From Chromobotia macracanthus (Eukaryota; Chordata; Actinopteri; Cypriniformes; Botiidae): DNA of 64,000 nt. Within the stretch, counting starts at the first letter, position 1. Each line of letters starts with the position of its first letter. Both the position numbers and the translations under genes were made by a program. The DNA lies in contig JAZGTH010000124.1 of the NCBI GenBank assembly GCA_036877525.1, positions 558,001 through 622,000 of the forward strand, written 5' to 3'. Below are positions 37,547-51,400 of the stretch, piece after piece. The notes under the pieces are model-generated. The model saw only the letters and a program-made list of their open reading frames with translations, searched no databases and was not told the DNA's origin.

Positions 37547-40430
37547 TTTAACTTGGTTCATAAACTCATTCTCTTTCCTCTGCCTGTTTCTGAATGGGTT
37601 GCTCAAAATAGCTTTAATTTGTTGTTTTTTTATGTATTGCTTCAGATGAGAAAGTGGGGATTTTACATTTTTTCAGATTTTTGGGGTATAAACCAGATTT
37701 ATGTACGTCCTTTGCTAAACAAGTTAATATGACTAATGTCTAATGTTATGAACACCCAAAGCTCTACAGCTCTCATAAATGTTATTCACTGTGTTTCAGC
37801 TCCTGTAGATTTCGTTATCTATCTATCTATCTATCTAGAGAGAGCGAGAGTACTGGATTGTTGGCATTTGGGAATGCCTAACAAAGACAAAGAAAAAAAA
37901 TTGCATGGTATGCAGTTCTTTCCAGTGCCACCTGCATGTCTGTTACTGCAGGATTTGTATCCCCTCAATCACTGACACTAGTGGATTACCTGTTCTTAAG
38001 GCAAAGAGCAAACACAAGCCACATCTTGTACACAAGTATTCAAGCTTTCACACACCTGATTTTCTTTACTTTGTGGGATTGATTTAGCCTGTTATTACTG
38101 GCAGTAGTCTGATTATGATTTCATGATGCACTAATTTACTGCTCTTTAAACACTAGTTATCCCCTCTCTCAGATGCTTGGAGTATTTCTTTTGCACTTGA
38201 AGATGAAACCTTAACAACTAGAATTTATTTACAGCAGCAAGCAATAAAATAAAATATAAAATATTATTTTTCGTGGTTAAGCGCCATACCTAATTGGTAT
38301 ATAAGTGCTTGGTTCAAAGGGTGAAAAGGTGAAGTGTTGTTCTAGAAAGGCAGGCTCACCCTGAACAGGGAAGCGCCTTGACAATCAGACTAATCCCTAT
38401 CAATAAACAACTCCTATCGCCTTGGGTTACACTACAACAGGTGCATTCTGGGTTTACTTACATTCATGATTTGTGCATGGAACTCTCTTGGAACTATCTT
38501 TGCAGACATCTCACTTTTCTGAGTTTTTTTTCTGTTTTTAGGAACTGTTTCTTAGAAAGGCTACTTTTCTTTAGATTTATTACGTTATGTAAAACAGGTG
38601 TATAATTTCATTATTTACCAATCCATGCATGTAATGTATTAGTATTTCATTTCTATTTTCCATTTCATATCTATATATGGTTCTGTAAAAACAGGCTTTT
38701 GTTAACAGTAAAAACATCAGTAAATCAGTCAATTACTTTTTTATTTGTGCTTATCATGCTTTTTGTGGCTGTCCCATGCCATGTCAGGGTATATGTGAAT
38801 GTGCGTGTGGCTTCATTTGCATATACTAGTATATTTGCACAACAAATGGTGCTCTCACTGAGCTCTTTTGCATGGTGTGTGCTCGCTTCTTTAGCTGACA
38901 CTGAGGGTGAACGGCTGCTTTGTATTTTTCTAAACCCAAATATGTGTCCACCTGTCACTCATCCACCCCACTGTATTTTTGTCAATCATATAAAATGGCA
39001 TGTATGTTCTGTCTGTATTAAATTTAAACACAAGTGACTGATTTTTCTAGCATAGTACATATGTATGTATACGCACATACACACTAATGCAAACATAACA
39101 TTTAAACATGTATACAAACACAACATTCCGTTGTGTTCCGTATGATTGACAAATAATAATAGTCTTTTATTCACAAACTATCCCATGTTTTATTCTAAGA
39201 TCATTTCACATATATCTTGACAATATACATTTTATACATGAGTTGAAGACATATATGGCACAGAAACTGTTCACAATTTGTTGTTTTGCTGTCTAGTCCC
39301 TTGTGAAAATTCCAGCACAAATCCTGATTGACTGGAGACATGTCACAGGATTGGATGTTAGGTCATACAATAAGCTCCAGGACCCCTTTTAGAGAATTGG
39401 TGCAGACAGGCACTTTGTTAGACACAATATTCAAAAAGGTTCCTCCGTCTTCCTCCCACACACATTCCAACTGCCGCTTCTGCCCTTTACTTGTTTTTTC
39501 ACTTTAGCTCTTATCTGGCACTACTTGTGTGTTCTCTCTAAATAGATTTTAGATACACATTGTAGATTATTTATTCTATGTAGTATCTACATGTTCTTAT
39601 AATTCTATTACATGTTTTCTCTTTTTTGTCATAACAGACTTTCAATAACAGAGATATATCTTTCATTTTCATGCACTGTGCATATTTACATATAGTCGAT
39701 GTTCTTTCATTTTGCTGTATGTCATTAAAATGTAAAGATTAATTAAGGAAGATGGTTCACAGCAGACTTTAGTTTAAACTATTGTTAGATGTGTTCTTTT
39801 TCTTGCATTCATGCATTAACACACACTATAACAGTTGTGTTAAGCACACCTGAGTTCATTGCAGTCTGACCTGTCTTACCGCCTCATTTGTCATCTCTAA
39901 TCACAAACTCTTTTGAGGGGAACTGAAAGACAAGGAATTATCAGACCCTGCTTGGTGATGAGAGCTCAGCTTGCTGCTCAAAAGGTAAAGTATGTGAGAA
40001 CACCAGCAAGTGAACATGTAAAAACACAGACAGAGACTCTTCTCTGCCAGTACCCCACATGCCCCAAGAATTATGTTTTACATGTAGTATTTTTAGGCAA
40101 TAATTGGAAATGTGATGTGAAGATTGCATTTACCGTAGGTCACATCACTGTTTGGGCATTTGGAGATAACGTCAATGAGACCCATGAAAGACTGAAAATG
40201 AAGTTATTAATGTAACAAGACTGTATGTATTTGTTAATAAAAATCCTTTAAAAATGAACAACTTTGGACTGATTTGTACACTTAAAAAAAGTCAATAAAT
40301 AAGTAAACTGTCAATAAGTAAATAATACATTTTGTTTTGGGTCAATCCTGTTATGTAATACTTTTAAAAACCACAAATATTTAAATACATTTGCTTTTTC
40401 GTAATTTAAGGACAAAGCATTGGGTATAGC
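37547..40430. other. Intergenic DNA, no recognised feature
   Basis: Only short or non-ATG open frames without recognisable domains. Confidence 0.45.
37815..37838 (+). repeat. (ATCT)n microsatellite
   Basis: About five to six tandem TATC units followed by a short GAGA tract. Confidence 0.9.
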
Positions 40431-40439
40431 CACACAGAA

Positions 40440-41410
40440 CAACCTAGAATACTATCTTAGGCTTGATGGATGCTTCATCAGCTAAGAATATGTGTGTCCA
40501 GTTGATAGCAATTTGTCCTTTGAAAGCCACATTTCCAATATTTGCAAAACTGCATTCTTTTATCTAACACATGCTCTCCATGACAAGCACCAAAAAGTTA
40601 ATTCATGCATTCATGACATCAAGACTTGATTATTGTCATGCCTTACTGGGTGGTGGCTGTCCTGCAAGTTTAGTACAAAAATTGGTTAACAATTGGTCCA
40701 GCTGGTTCAAAATGCAGCAGCCAGAGTTCTTACGAGATCTGTCTAGTATCACCATATTAGCCTGGTTCTATAACACTGCACTAGCTGCCTATTAGGCATT
40801 GTATAAAATTCAAAATTCTACTGATTACCTACAAGGCCCTGAATAGTTTAGGCTGCAATTAGTAACATTATGCTTCTGCTGCCACCTCTGTTAGTAACAT
40901 TCCTCATTGCCTGAAATTTGTCACAAAATCACACCCGGCAATTTTTAAATCAATATAAAATTCTAAATCATTATTGTAAGCTCTTAGTTTTTAACCAAAA
41001 AGTTACAAATTGCAGATTTAATGTGCCACAGCAGAACTGACCCTCCTGGTTGAACCTGGTTTCTCCCAAAGTTTCTTTCTCCATCTATAGTAATACCATG
41101 TATTCTGTTACTCTGTTGTATGTTTCATAATATTCCTGTTTTCTGTTTATGTTTTCATTGTATGTAAATCTGCTTTGAAACAATGCAACACTGATACAGG
41201 AACCAAAGCAATTTTTACAAAGGAACCAAAGCTGTTCCTGTAGCTCAACTGGTGGAGCACTGTGTTAGGAGTGCAAAAGTTGTGGGTTTGATTCCCAGGA
41301 GAGCACATGTACTGATAAACTATATAACTTGAATATACTGGAAGTTGCTTTGAATAAAAGTGTCTGCCAAATACATAAATGTAAAAAACACTATATAAAT
41401 AAAATTGATT
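40440..41410 (+). mobile_element. L2/CR1-like LINE 3' fragment
   Basis: The start encodes, with frame changes, a carboxy-terminal reverse-transcriptase segment: SFESHISNICKTAFF-like sequence at 40510-40560, then KLIHAFMTSRLDYCHALLGG at 40594-40650, characteristic of L2/CR1 LINEs. It is followed by a 3' UTR shared with 21340-21640 and by a tail (CTATATAAATAAAATTGATT) interrupted by a SINE. 5'-truncated and non-functional. Confidence 0.7.
41231..41388 (+). mobile_element. tRNA-derived SINE nested in the LINE tail
   Basis: A-box-like TAGCTCAACTGG, a GTTAGGAGTGCAAAAG arm and B-box-like GGGTTTGATTCCC form a tRNA-like head. The body ends in TTGCTTTGAATAAAAGTGTC then GCCAAATACATAAATG, the 3' tail also seen at 52725-52780. 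The direct repeat AGGAACCAAAGC at 41198-41209 and 41221-41232 marks local duplication at the insertion site. Confidence 0.75.
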
Positions 41411-42639
41411 TAAACTAAATATTGAGCTAGAAAAATGCTCAATCCCAACCTCTTTATTAATTATGGCTTGCGTATTTACATATGATGTTACTTCCTAGAC
41501 GAAGATCGTTAAGGAACTGTCTTTTGTTAGATAAAGGAATACAATCAGGAAATTATAAAATTATATTGATCATTATAAACCTAATAAACCTATAAATTTT
41601 GAAAGTATTCCAAACAAAATGTTCTGTTTAAAACATTTTAATTACACATATGTAAATAAAATAAAACACTTTCAAAATTCTATTTTATCTTTTAGTTTTT
41701 CATTGTAGAAATTATCATTAAAAACAAATGCTTAAGCAGTAAAAATGTTTACAATTTCAATATGTGATATTGTGATAAAACTAACATGATTTGCAAATTT
41801 TCATTTTTAATATATAGAAAGGGTTCTTTGTGGTGGGCTGATGACATTGTTGACTATTGTTGCTTACGGTCATAGCACCTCCAACTGGCAACAGAAAGTG
41901 CGCCACTTTAGAATAGTCAAACTTTAAATAGCCAAACTTTAGAATAGTCAACTCACATTGTGAGTTGTCAGTGATTAATCTGAAACTTGAGCTGTATGTT
42001 TGGTCCTAGGGACTGATGACATAGAGAAGTCTATTGTGAGTCACAAAGTATGTCACTTAAAACAGTGTTTAAAATAGACCTTTCAAATTTACCCATGTTG
42101 CTTCATGTTTGTCAGAATAAAGAGATATTGAAAATGTTAAACTGTGAATGGATTCTTGATATCTCGAGCAGTGTTTTCATGGCAAGGCAATCAATTTATG
42201 GCAATAAATAAAACAGGAAGTGTCTCATATCTTCTGCATGCATTGAGTGATCTACATAAAACTTGGGAAATATGTGGCCACAATGATGTGGCTATTATGA
42301 GTCACAGTTATAGCGCCACAACCTTTGTGTCATTTACAAAGGACTTACTTAGTAAATCAGACTTTAAAATAGTCTAAAATATTTTAAAATATTTATTTTC
42401 TAAATTAAATGCATGCAACAGCTAGGCATAGTTTTCTGAAAAGCACAGGATGGCAATAGTGCCGTAGTGCTTGAGCTATATTACTGTAGTTGTAGTTTTA
42501 CAAATAATTGTATAAAAACAATAGGTAAATAATGAAATGCCAAGTTTGTTCCTACACTAATAGTAAAATAAGCTTCCTGAAGAGGAAAAATAATGGAATA
42601 ACGCTGCTCCAAAATAAAGCAATAGAAAGCTAGAAGCTG

Positions 42640-43047
42640 ATGTGTGTGGTGTGAAACAGACATTTTGTAATGCGGGACCCACAGACTCAAACTTGTAAGT
42701 AAATGTTATTGTTAAATGTTAAACACTGTCAGTTTAAATGCTGCCAAATTCACATCGCTCACTACGGTAGGGATGTGAGCATATCAATAGAAGAGATATT
42801 TACATCTTTGTTTAAAGTTCTTTCCCCACTGTTTTAGAAAATATCTGGCGATTTGTACTGGGATGGACAGTAATTATGTTATGCCCCTTTTTATGTTATG
42901 TCCCTTTATAACTAGCAGTGTTTTGTTCCATTATTTCCAATCATTTAAATAAGTGATAAATGATAAAAGTGAGCAAACAATTGTTTGTGTGTTGTGTATG
43001 CTGGCTCAAAAGGAAGGCCCATTGTCTTTGACTTTGAAAACCCCTGG
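42640..43047. mobile_element. hAT-like element, copy 2 (right half)
   Basis: Aligned with 37070-37540 and ending in ACTTTGAAAACCCCTGG. The left half is not recognised, so this is probably a deleted copy. Confidence 0.5.
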
Positions 43048-43944
43048 TATAAAAAATACATATAGACATATTGGGGTTAAGGCAATAAAAGTCATTTAAA
43101 ATCAACACAAATATGAAATATTTGTATAATTTATAATTATATTTGTAATTATAAATAATTACACAAATATGAAATTTCCGTCAGAGTATATGCAATGCAT
43201 ACTGTTAGTTGTGTTTGCCGACACACAGTGACTCTGGAAACCAGACTTATGTTTACACTGTGGCAGGGTGAGAGTGCATTGTGGTTGACTTGTATACATG
43301 AAACAATGGGGTGGAGCATGAACTGGGAAGATGTGACATGCCTCACTGACTGCAAGTATAGTTGGAGTGAAGTGACATCTTTGGCATGCCAGTGTCTGGG
43401 CAGGGCACACTGAAGAGGAGGTGGAGAGTATCGGTGGGTGAGAGGAAGCAGAAATCTTTGTTTTATTGCCAGGATTAGGAATGCACAAATTTCAGTGTAC
43501 TTGTTCCAGAAAGATCAACCTACCTGAAAGTCTGTGGATGTTTCTGCTAGGGAAAATGTTATTTAAAAATCCTGAGAAGACAAACAAAATCTTTCAGTTC
43601 AAATTAGAAAAAAGAAAAAAATTTATAATAAATATTTTAAAAAAAATATATAATGTAAATATTATACTGACCTATATATATATATATACACCAATATATA
43701 TACCTTTTGTTACAAGGAAAAATGTACTTGTTTTGAAAGCAAAACCTGCACAGAATTAGGTTTAGTACATTTTTAAAACCTTTTGAATTTGGTTTCACAA
43801 TGGTTTATAGGGTAAAGAAAAATGTTCTGTTATTGAGTGTGTTGTGGCAGTATCACCTACTAACTGTGAAACAAAATACACATACAACACTTGCATCATT
43901 ATTTTTTATTTATTGTAGTTACACTTTTTTCTTGTGTAATACAG

Positions 43945-44415
43945 TCTTGCTATTTAGATGAGTCAAAAATTCATGCTAAAGAGATATGTAGTACTTCTGC
44001 ATGTAATAATTCTCAAATGCTGCTTCAGCACTTAACACAAATATCAAGTGTCTATTGTGTTGGTATACGCTTTAACACTGATCATAAACATAACATGGTA
44101 CTACAGTTACATGACTATACACAAGTGGAAATAAAGCACAAAAAAGCTGTACAGACTTTGTTGAGAATAACACTTGAAAAAGAAATACTGAAATGTCTGT
44201 CTAATTATCCTATAAGTCTGGTCTTCACCCAAAAAGAGGTCTTAAATTTATCAATAATAAATAGTGCATTAACTAAACACCTTTTCCTACGTTTGTTTAG
44301 GAAACAAACAAAAGTTTACTTCAGTGTGAAATTATGGGCCAAATTGTACATCATTTACAATCACAAACTCACCCAATTCATTCTTAACTCAGACATGATT
44401 AAAGGTGGTGTGTAA
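43945..44415 (+). other. Unexplained 157-codon open frame
   Basis: The frame is open from 43891 to the TAA at 44413-44415 but has no ATG near its start. The first part (a TTTTT-rich run ending TAATACAG at 43937-43944) looks like a splice acceptor, so this could be a terminal exon beginning SCYLDESKI. The translation has several cysteines and alternating hydrophobic/basic segments but no domain I recognise. The length is somewhat unusual for AT-rich DNA, but base composition gives no proof of coding. Confidence 0.2.
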
Positions 44416-45259
44416 TTGTTTTCTCAAGAGTTTAAGATTGGACTACCTGTTTTATGAACAAGAGGTGAAAGGGAATTTCTAAAGTCATTAACTTTGTAAT
44501 TCTGTTTGCCATCAGGTGCGGCCCAGAAATTACACATTTAACCAGAAAATATTATATAAAGTTTTAGGGATCCAAATATCACACCCAAACTACAATCATA
44601 TACATGTACGCACACACACACATAAAACAGGTCAGTTTAATCTATGGAATGTGATATGTAACACTTAAAGTGCCCCAAAGAGTTCATGGGCAGAACATTA
44701 CATGACATATCAATGAGATAAACTGTGGCACAATAAGCAAATTATTCACTCAATCTTCTTATCTTTTATTTGCTAAAGGTTATTCTATTTATACAGTCAG
44801 ATCTATTATCATTTTAAAGCTAAAATATTTTTAGGACAGTAAACATATAGTGAAACATAGCACACTGTGGCAACCAATTTGAAACAGGTTCTGTTAATTT
44901 CAGTCCATGCAATTATTGCATTTGCAAAGAAAACGTTTCATTATTGTTTATTCAAACGTTTAATAGTCCTTGTCACCTTTTCAACGTTATCATCATCAAA
45001 TAACGTTCTATAAATAAATGCATTATTCTAGCAACTTAATACTGTAAGACGTTGAGTGTCCTTATTTTATTGCTGACATTTTATTGTGCAGATAAAGAGA
45101 GAAATTTGTTTTTTGTTGCCATTACAAACAGGCAAAATAAAATCAGAACATACAGGAGACATAGCAGCAGGCAAAGCAACCTCAAAGCAAATATTTATAT
45201 AAATAAACAAATACAATAAAATGGTAGCATTTCATTGCAACCAGGAATATCTAAGAAAG

Positions 45260-45403
45260 AACACCCCTAAAGTCTTTATTGTTTATTTCTTATATGCATA
45301 AACCACAAAAGAGCTTTCCGCACTGCTTGTTTTGGTTGTTTTCTCCTCTTACAGAAGTTGTGATTTAATTGATCAGATCATGATTAGGGAACATGCATAG
45401 GAC
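45260..45403 (-). terminator. sh3gl2: sh3gl2 3' UTR with poly(A) signals
   Basis: On the minus strand AATAAA occurs at 45275-45280 and 45282-45287, about 120 bases after the TAA at 45404-45406. Confidence 0.5.
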
Positions 45404-48400
45404 TTAGTGGGGTAAAGCTACCAGGACATCTACATAGTTGACTGGGAAGAAGCCAGACTGCCCGTTGATCATTCCTTCATACCAGTTGTCATCAATCTTG
45501 CTGGTTAAAGTGATGATGTCACCTTCCTTGAAACCTAGCTCACCCTCATTTTCAGGGTCAAAATCATAAAGTGCCCGACAGCACGGCTGGTCCATTGGAG
45601 CTGAAAAAGGACAGAAATGAAGATTTATTAAAGTGACAAAAAGGAGGTTCTGTATTTCATAGAATTATTTATATTATTAACCCTACCTGGTGACCTGGAG
45701 GGGCCACTGTGGCCAATATTCCCATTATGGTTCTCACTGAAATCCATGGAGGTGCGAGGTTTGGGAACATACTCTCTTCTTGGCTTACATGAAGCTTCTC
45801 TTATTCTGCAGTGTGAGAAACAAGGCCATATGGTATACACACTTAAGTATTACTGTCATAATGTAAAATACAACATGGTAGCCAAATTACTGGGTTTACC
45901 CATTAACTAAATCATAAAAAATTCTTGTCATTTCTTAAGAGTGAAATTAATTTTGTCAGAAATACTTTGCACAAAATTATTTTTCTTTGCAGAAAACTTA
46001 GCAAAAATTGTTGGTATATAGTATATTGTTGGCTGTATAGTTTTTGTTTTTTTGAAGATTAGTGCCAAAATGTTTCTGCAAAATTTATTGTGCTTTGTGG
46101 GTTTGACCTAGAGCACAAACCTATCTTCTATCTTGCTGGACAGCTGCTGAAGGATTTCTGTGGCCTGTCTGTGGTAGTTCACCTGAGCTTGGACCAGAGC
46201 AGCCAGCTGACTCACCTGCTCAATCTATAACAGAATTAAAACATAAACAACCATTACAGATGAAAACAGATGACCCCTCGTTAATTAAAAATGAACATTA
46301 AAGTCCAATGTACGAGATTCGTAGTATGTAGCAAGTCACAGGTTGAAAAGAGTTCTTACATCACTCTCCAAAAGGTTAAACATGCTTTGTTCAGCAATCT
46401 CCTTTGAGTCATCAAACTTCTCCAGTGCCTGTTTGATCTCTTCTTCTGTCACTTTGCCTTGCCTTTTCTTCTTATAGTCGAAGTCCAATCGTCGCCCCTC
46501 TAGCTTCTTCAGGTGGTGCTGTAAAGAGAGTTAGTGAGAAAAAGTTGAAAGTGTTCAATTACTGACCTCTAGTGACAGACGTTCAATTCAACAGAGGCAT
46601 TTTAAAGATTTGCCTCTGTTGATGCTATCAAAAGCTGTAAGATTTAGATAATAGTCATATTATTAATAATTTGTCATATATGATTATTAATTACATTATT
46701 AATTACATATTATATTATGGGTCTATTAACATTTTACCACTGCAACATAATATTCACAAGCACCTTTAAATCTGACAGATTGTCCAGTCTCATTAAGCAA
46801 GAAAAGTAGTTCTTTATTCAAAACCTTTAAGGTAAATATCAGTGACTGACATTGGTCATTGGTAGTTAAGGGGGTCAAATCAAACCTAAAAAAGTCATGT
46901 GTAGAAAGTTCTGAAAATTGTAAAAAACTAAACCTGTAACTGTGTACTGTAACTTGGCATCAGATAAATTCTTATTTTGAAATCAAATAGTGTGGAGAAC
47001 AACAGGAAACATCACAATCCAAATTTGAGGTGCTGAGAGTTCATAATAAGACAAAATATAGCAAACATTTAACAATGTTGGAGGGGTGAAACCGGATAAG
47101 TGCCAAACCAAACTGCATGACTGAAAGCTTAATCTTCATGCCACTTGTTTTAGGAGATTTTTTTTTGCAACCCCACCATTAAATATCTTGAAACATAATA
47201 CAATTAACTTATTGTATTACCTGGATCTCCTTTAAGTCTTTATCATGCATATTTTGCAAGGGATCAATAAAGTTCTGCTTAACTTCCATGTCTAGAGCAT
47301 CTTTAACTTCACCTAGCTCTCGCATGGCTTCTCCAGCTTCAATCAAAGCCAGACCTACAAAACATAAGAGTACAATATTGTATTTGCTATATTTTTTAAG
47401 AGGCAGGTTTGGCAATTTAGTATCAATAAACAACGCATTTACTCAAAACAGTAAATAAATATATAATTGATATGGTGCAAAAATTTATGATTGGTAATTA
47501 TTAATGAAATTGCACACACTGACTGGCACATTTTTCAATGTTCAGAAATGTTGATTACAAATTTGCATAGTAGAAAATTAGCAGGATGTATTTCCAAGGT
47601 GAATAAAATACAAAGGAGTTGCATGTCTTCCTGTGTGATCAGAGTTAGAGCCCTGATCTTTTGGTCTTAGTTTTGAGACTTCTCCAGACCACATCCACAA
47701 ACATGGTCTTGGTCTTGATCTTGAGCTTAGTGTTGGCAAAACCAGTCTAAACCCTAAATTCCCGAAACTTCCTTCCCAGTCAAAAATAAATTAATTAATT
47801 AAAATTAAAACCAAGCTAACAGATTAAAACATTTAAAGACTTAAAACAAATTATCATTTACAATACAAATGTATTTAGCAACCTGACACACCCAGCCAGC
47901 GTAAAGCAATATACAGAAACTGCTACTAAAAATCACAAGGACATTGACGTTCCTACAAGAGACTGAATAATCCAGGAAGGAGAAGGAGCGGAGGCGGAAC
48001 AGGGGAGGGGTGTAGGGCCAGGTCCACAGAGTGTAAGAGGGCCTGAAGACTGAGTCAGAGCTGGAGGTGAAGCAGGCTGGGCAGGAGGCCACAGTGGTGC
48101 AGAAGACCACCACAGCAGAGCATACAGGACTGAAGATTCCCATGGCAGTGCAGAAGACCACCATAGACGAGCATGTAGGACTATAGATTCCCACAACAGT
48201 TCAGAAGAGCACCACAGTTGAGCAGATGGGACAGCAGATCTCTGCAGCTGAGCAGGTGCCCAGGGTGGAGCTGGCAGAGCAGGAGAGCACCAGGGACGAA
48301 CAGGAAGAACAAGGGCACCAAGGTGGAGCTTGCAAAGCAGGAGAGAACCAGAGAGAAACAGGCAGAGTAAGGGCACCAGAGAGGAGTTGGCAGAGCAGGG

Positions 48401-51400
48401 GGGTGCCTGGGCGGCACCAGGGGTGATATGGAGCTTGAGAACAGGGTAAAAGGAAATCTAGGCACTGATCGCAGGAGCGACCATCTTGGGCATTGCAGGG
48501 AGAATATGAAGCTCAGGGATGGCCATCTTGGCTGGGGAATGGAACACAGAAAGCTCAGGGGCAACCTCCATGGTCGCATCTGGGTACTCTGAGTACTCGG
48601 GGACAACGTCCTGGTTTCAAGAATGGACTCTTGGACTGGAACAGGCCCCAAACTACAGATCAGCCCCAAAAGCCTTTGGAATGCCTATACTTTTTTAAAT
48701 GTTCATGATGAACGGGAACACTGGAGTGGTGTCTGTGGCAGCTGAAGACTATGGCATGACATTCATGATGACTGGAAGCTCTAGCGTGGCGTCCATGTTG
48801 TGAAGAGGCTCTGGATTGGCGGCCATGTTGTGAAGAGGCTCTAAAGTGGCATCCATGTTGTTGAGAGGCTCTGGTGTGGAAGTCACTGTAAATACTGGTC
48901 TTATAATCCTTAGTATAGGGCAAGCTGGAAATGGTCAGCCTACTCTGATAGTCCACATGCAAGAACTGGTTATGTGACTTTCTAGCTTTCCAAATAAGTA
49001 ACCATTAAATTAAAAGGAATTCTTAATAAGAAGATACATTTCACAATTTTGGAAGGCAGATTACATTGTTTAATTTGTGTTCATCATGTAGAGCAAGCAT
49101 TACCAAAGTTGGATTCCTCCCCAAGCTCCCTGCCAAACCTTTGCATGGACTCTCCCAGTAAAGTTTCGGTCTGTGTGTAGCCAGGACCTTTATCTCCTCC
49201 TCTGATTTTAGACATGGAGCTCATCATACTCATCTTAGCACGAGTTGCTTCACAAACATACAAAGCACAAAACAGATCATTGCCATTTTCATGTTCCACA
49301 TTGGGGTTAATAAAAAGTGCTTTTATTATTCACATTTACCTGGATTAGGCTGCAGATACTCCGTTGTCTTGGTCATAATGTCCAACACTGCCCTTGTTGT
49401 GATGTCAACCTTCTACAGTAGGGATACAGTAGGTGCAGTAGAGATAAAAAGGTTGAAAGAATGTTTTAAGACAGGAAAGTTGGCACCAAATATAAACCAA
49501 TGTTTACAGTTTATTGGTTTGAACCAATGTGTTGAACCATAACTTTATGTCTACAGGTAGCCTAATGAGAGGGTAGCCTATTCTCCAGAATTAGAAACAT
49601 AAGGCTGCTATGCTTCTTTGCTTAGTGAAATCATTACATATCTCTCTACAGGACACTCACCTTTTCCATTTCCGTGAAGTCTTCATCTAATTTAGTTCCT
49701 TCTGCCCCTCCAACTTTCTCACTAACTTTCTGCAAAATAAGACAAAATAACACAGTTTCACCAAAACAAATGACAAGGCTAATTAGTGGCTATTTTTCTC
49801 TAGAAATTAATTGAATTCTGTGTCTTGTCCCTGTCCCTTTCTGTTATGTATAACAAAAACAAGTTATAGCAATGTGTGAAAATAAGCTTATATTAGAAGG
49901 CCCTAGGAGTTCATGGAAGCTCATCAAACAACTGTGGCAAGTTGGAATAAATCAACAAACACAGTGAGTCATTGCGCCTTCTCCTGTTATTGTTACATGC
50001 ACTGTTTGCTAAATGTTTAGTGTAGCCTTCTCTGTCAGCACTGAGGGTTTCACATGTTAAATGCAGGCAAACAATTAGGCTGATGGAGAAGATTTTAGAA
50101 TTAAAGGACAAACATCCAAACTTTACTCGAGGATAGTAAGATGGATAGGGCTTTAGAGCAGACTTTGGATGTGACTAGATCTTTACATTGTTTGGTTATG
50201 GTTACAGATCACTAAAGGGAAATTTTATGACTGTGAGACGGCATAACCGCAGGACAAAACACCTCTCTTCTGTTCCGATTACAGTTTCAAACAGGTTCTC
50301 CCCACTCAGTAATGCATCCACTGAGACACCTGTTGAAAGTGCTCTAGTTTTTGTAGATTCTACTGTACAAAACGTGAAAATAGAGGAACCAGCCACCATT
50401 ATCAAATGTTTACTGGGAGCCGACATCAAAGCAAATTTAAACGCGTTGGCAAAATCTAAACGTAAATTTAGGAAGATTATTATAAATATTGGCAGAAATG
50501 ATATTCGTCTCCATCAGTCAGAGATCACTAAGGATAGTATTGAAGAGATGTGTGAAATTACTAGTACAATATCGGACACGGTAATATGCTCTGGCCCCCT
50601 TCCTGCTTATTGTGGTAATGAAATATGAAATACATAGCAGACTGTCATCACAATATGGTGGATGTCTGAGTGGTGTTTGGAGAGTAATATAGGTTTTATA
50701 GATAATTGGAGATAATCTGTATAGATAATCTCATAACCTAAATGTGCTATGTTTGACAGAAACATGGCTAAAACGAGACGATTACATAACATTAAATGAG
50801 TCCATCCCTCAAAACTACTGTTATAAGCATATAAGCAACGTCTTCCAAAAGGCAAAGGAGGAAGTGTTGCTGCACTTTATAAGAATATTTTTAAAGTTTC
50901 ACAGAGAACTGATTTCATATACAATGAAGTATTTTTTTTGAAGTAATGGTGCTCAGTACAACGTCCTCTGGTGTAAATGATAAATCAATTTTGTCATTTC
51001 TACTGGCTACTGTATACAGGTCACCAGGGAACCACATGGAGTTTATCAAAGAATTTGCTGACTTTATCAGTAGTATTGTTCACAGATCAAGTCTCAGTTG
51101 TTGGTGATCCATAAACGTCATTCAATCTAAAGAAGATTATGGACAGCAGTCCAGTGCCATGGTATGACGAGCACACCCACAACCTAAAAAGAGCAGCCTG
51201 GAAAATGGAGTGCAATTGAAAGCAAACCAAGCTAGAATACCTCTAGCTTGGTTTGCTTTCAATTGGTTTGCTTTCAATTGCACTCCATTTTCCATATAGC
51301 ATGGCAGGAGAGTATTCCAAACTTCAGAAACGCTTTATAAAGCTCCATATCTGCCTACCTTTCACATCTTTTAGAAGAAATAAAGCATCAACTGCTTCTG

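Noticed and set aside
37820..37840. CRISPR-like or regulatory repeat
   Set aside because: Simple ATCT microsatellite; no repeat-spacer structure occurs anywhere in the window.
38699..39037. 112-codon plus-strand frame
   Set aside because: Starts without ATG, no domain, no splice context, probably chance.
41231..41310. tRNA gene
   Set aside because: The A/B boxes belong to a SINE with a LINE-like tail; the cloverleaf is not complete. The same applies to 8495-8592.
48181..48669. 162-codon minus-strand protein
   Set aside because: Compositionally biased, overlaps other long biased frames, no domain; part of a repetitive intronic block.
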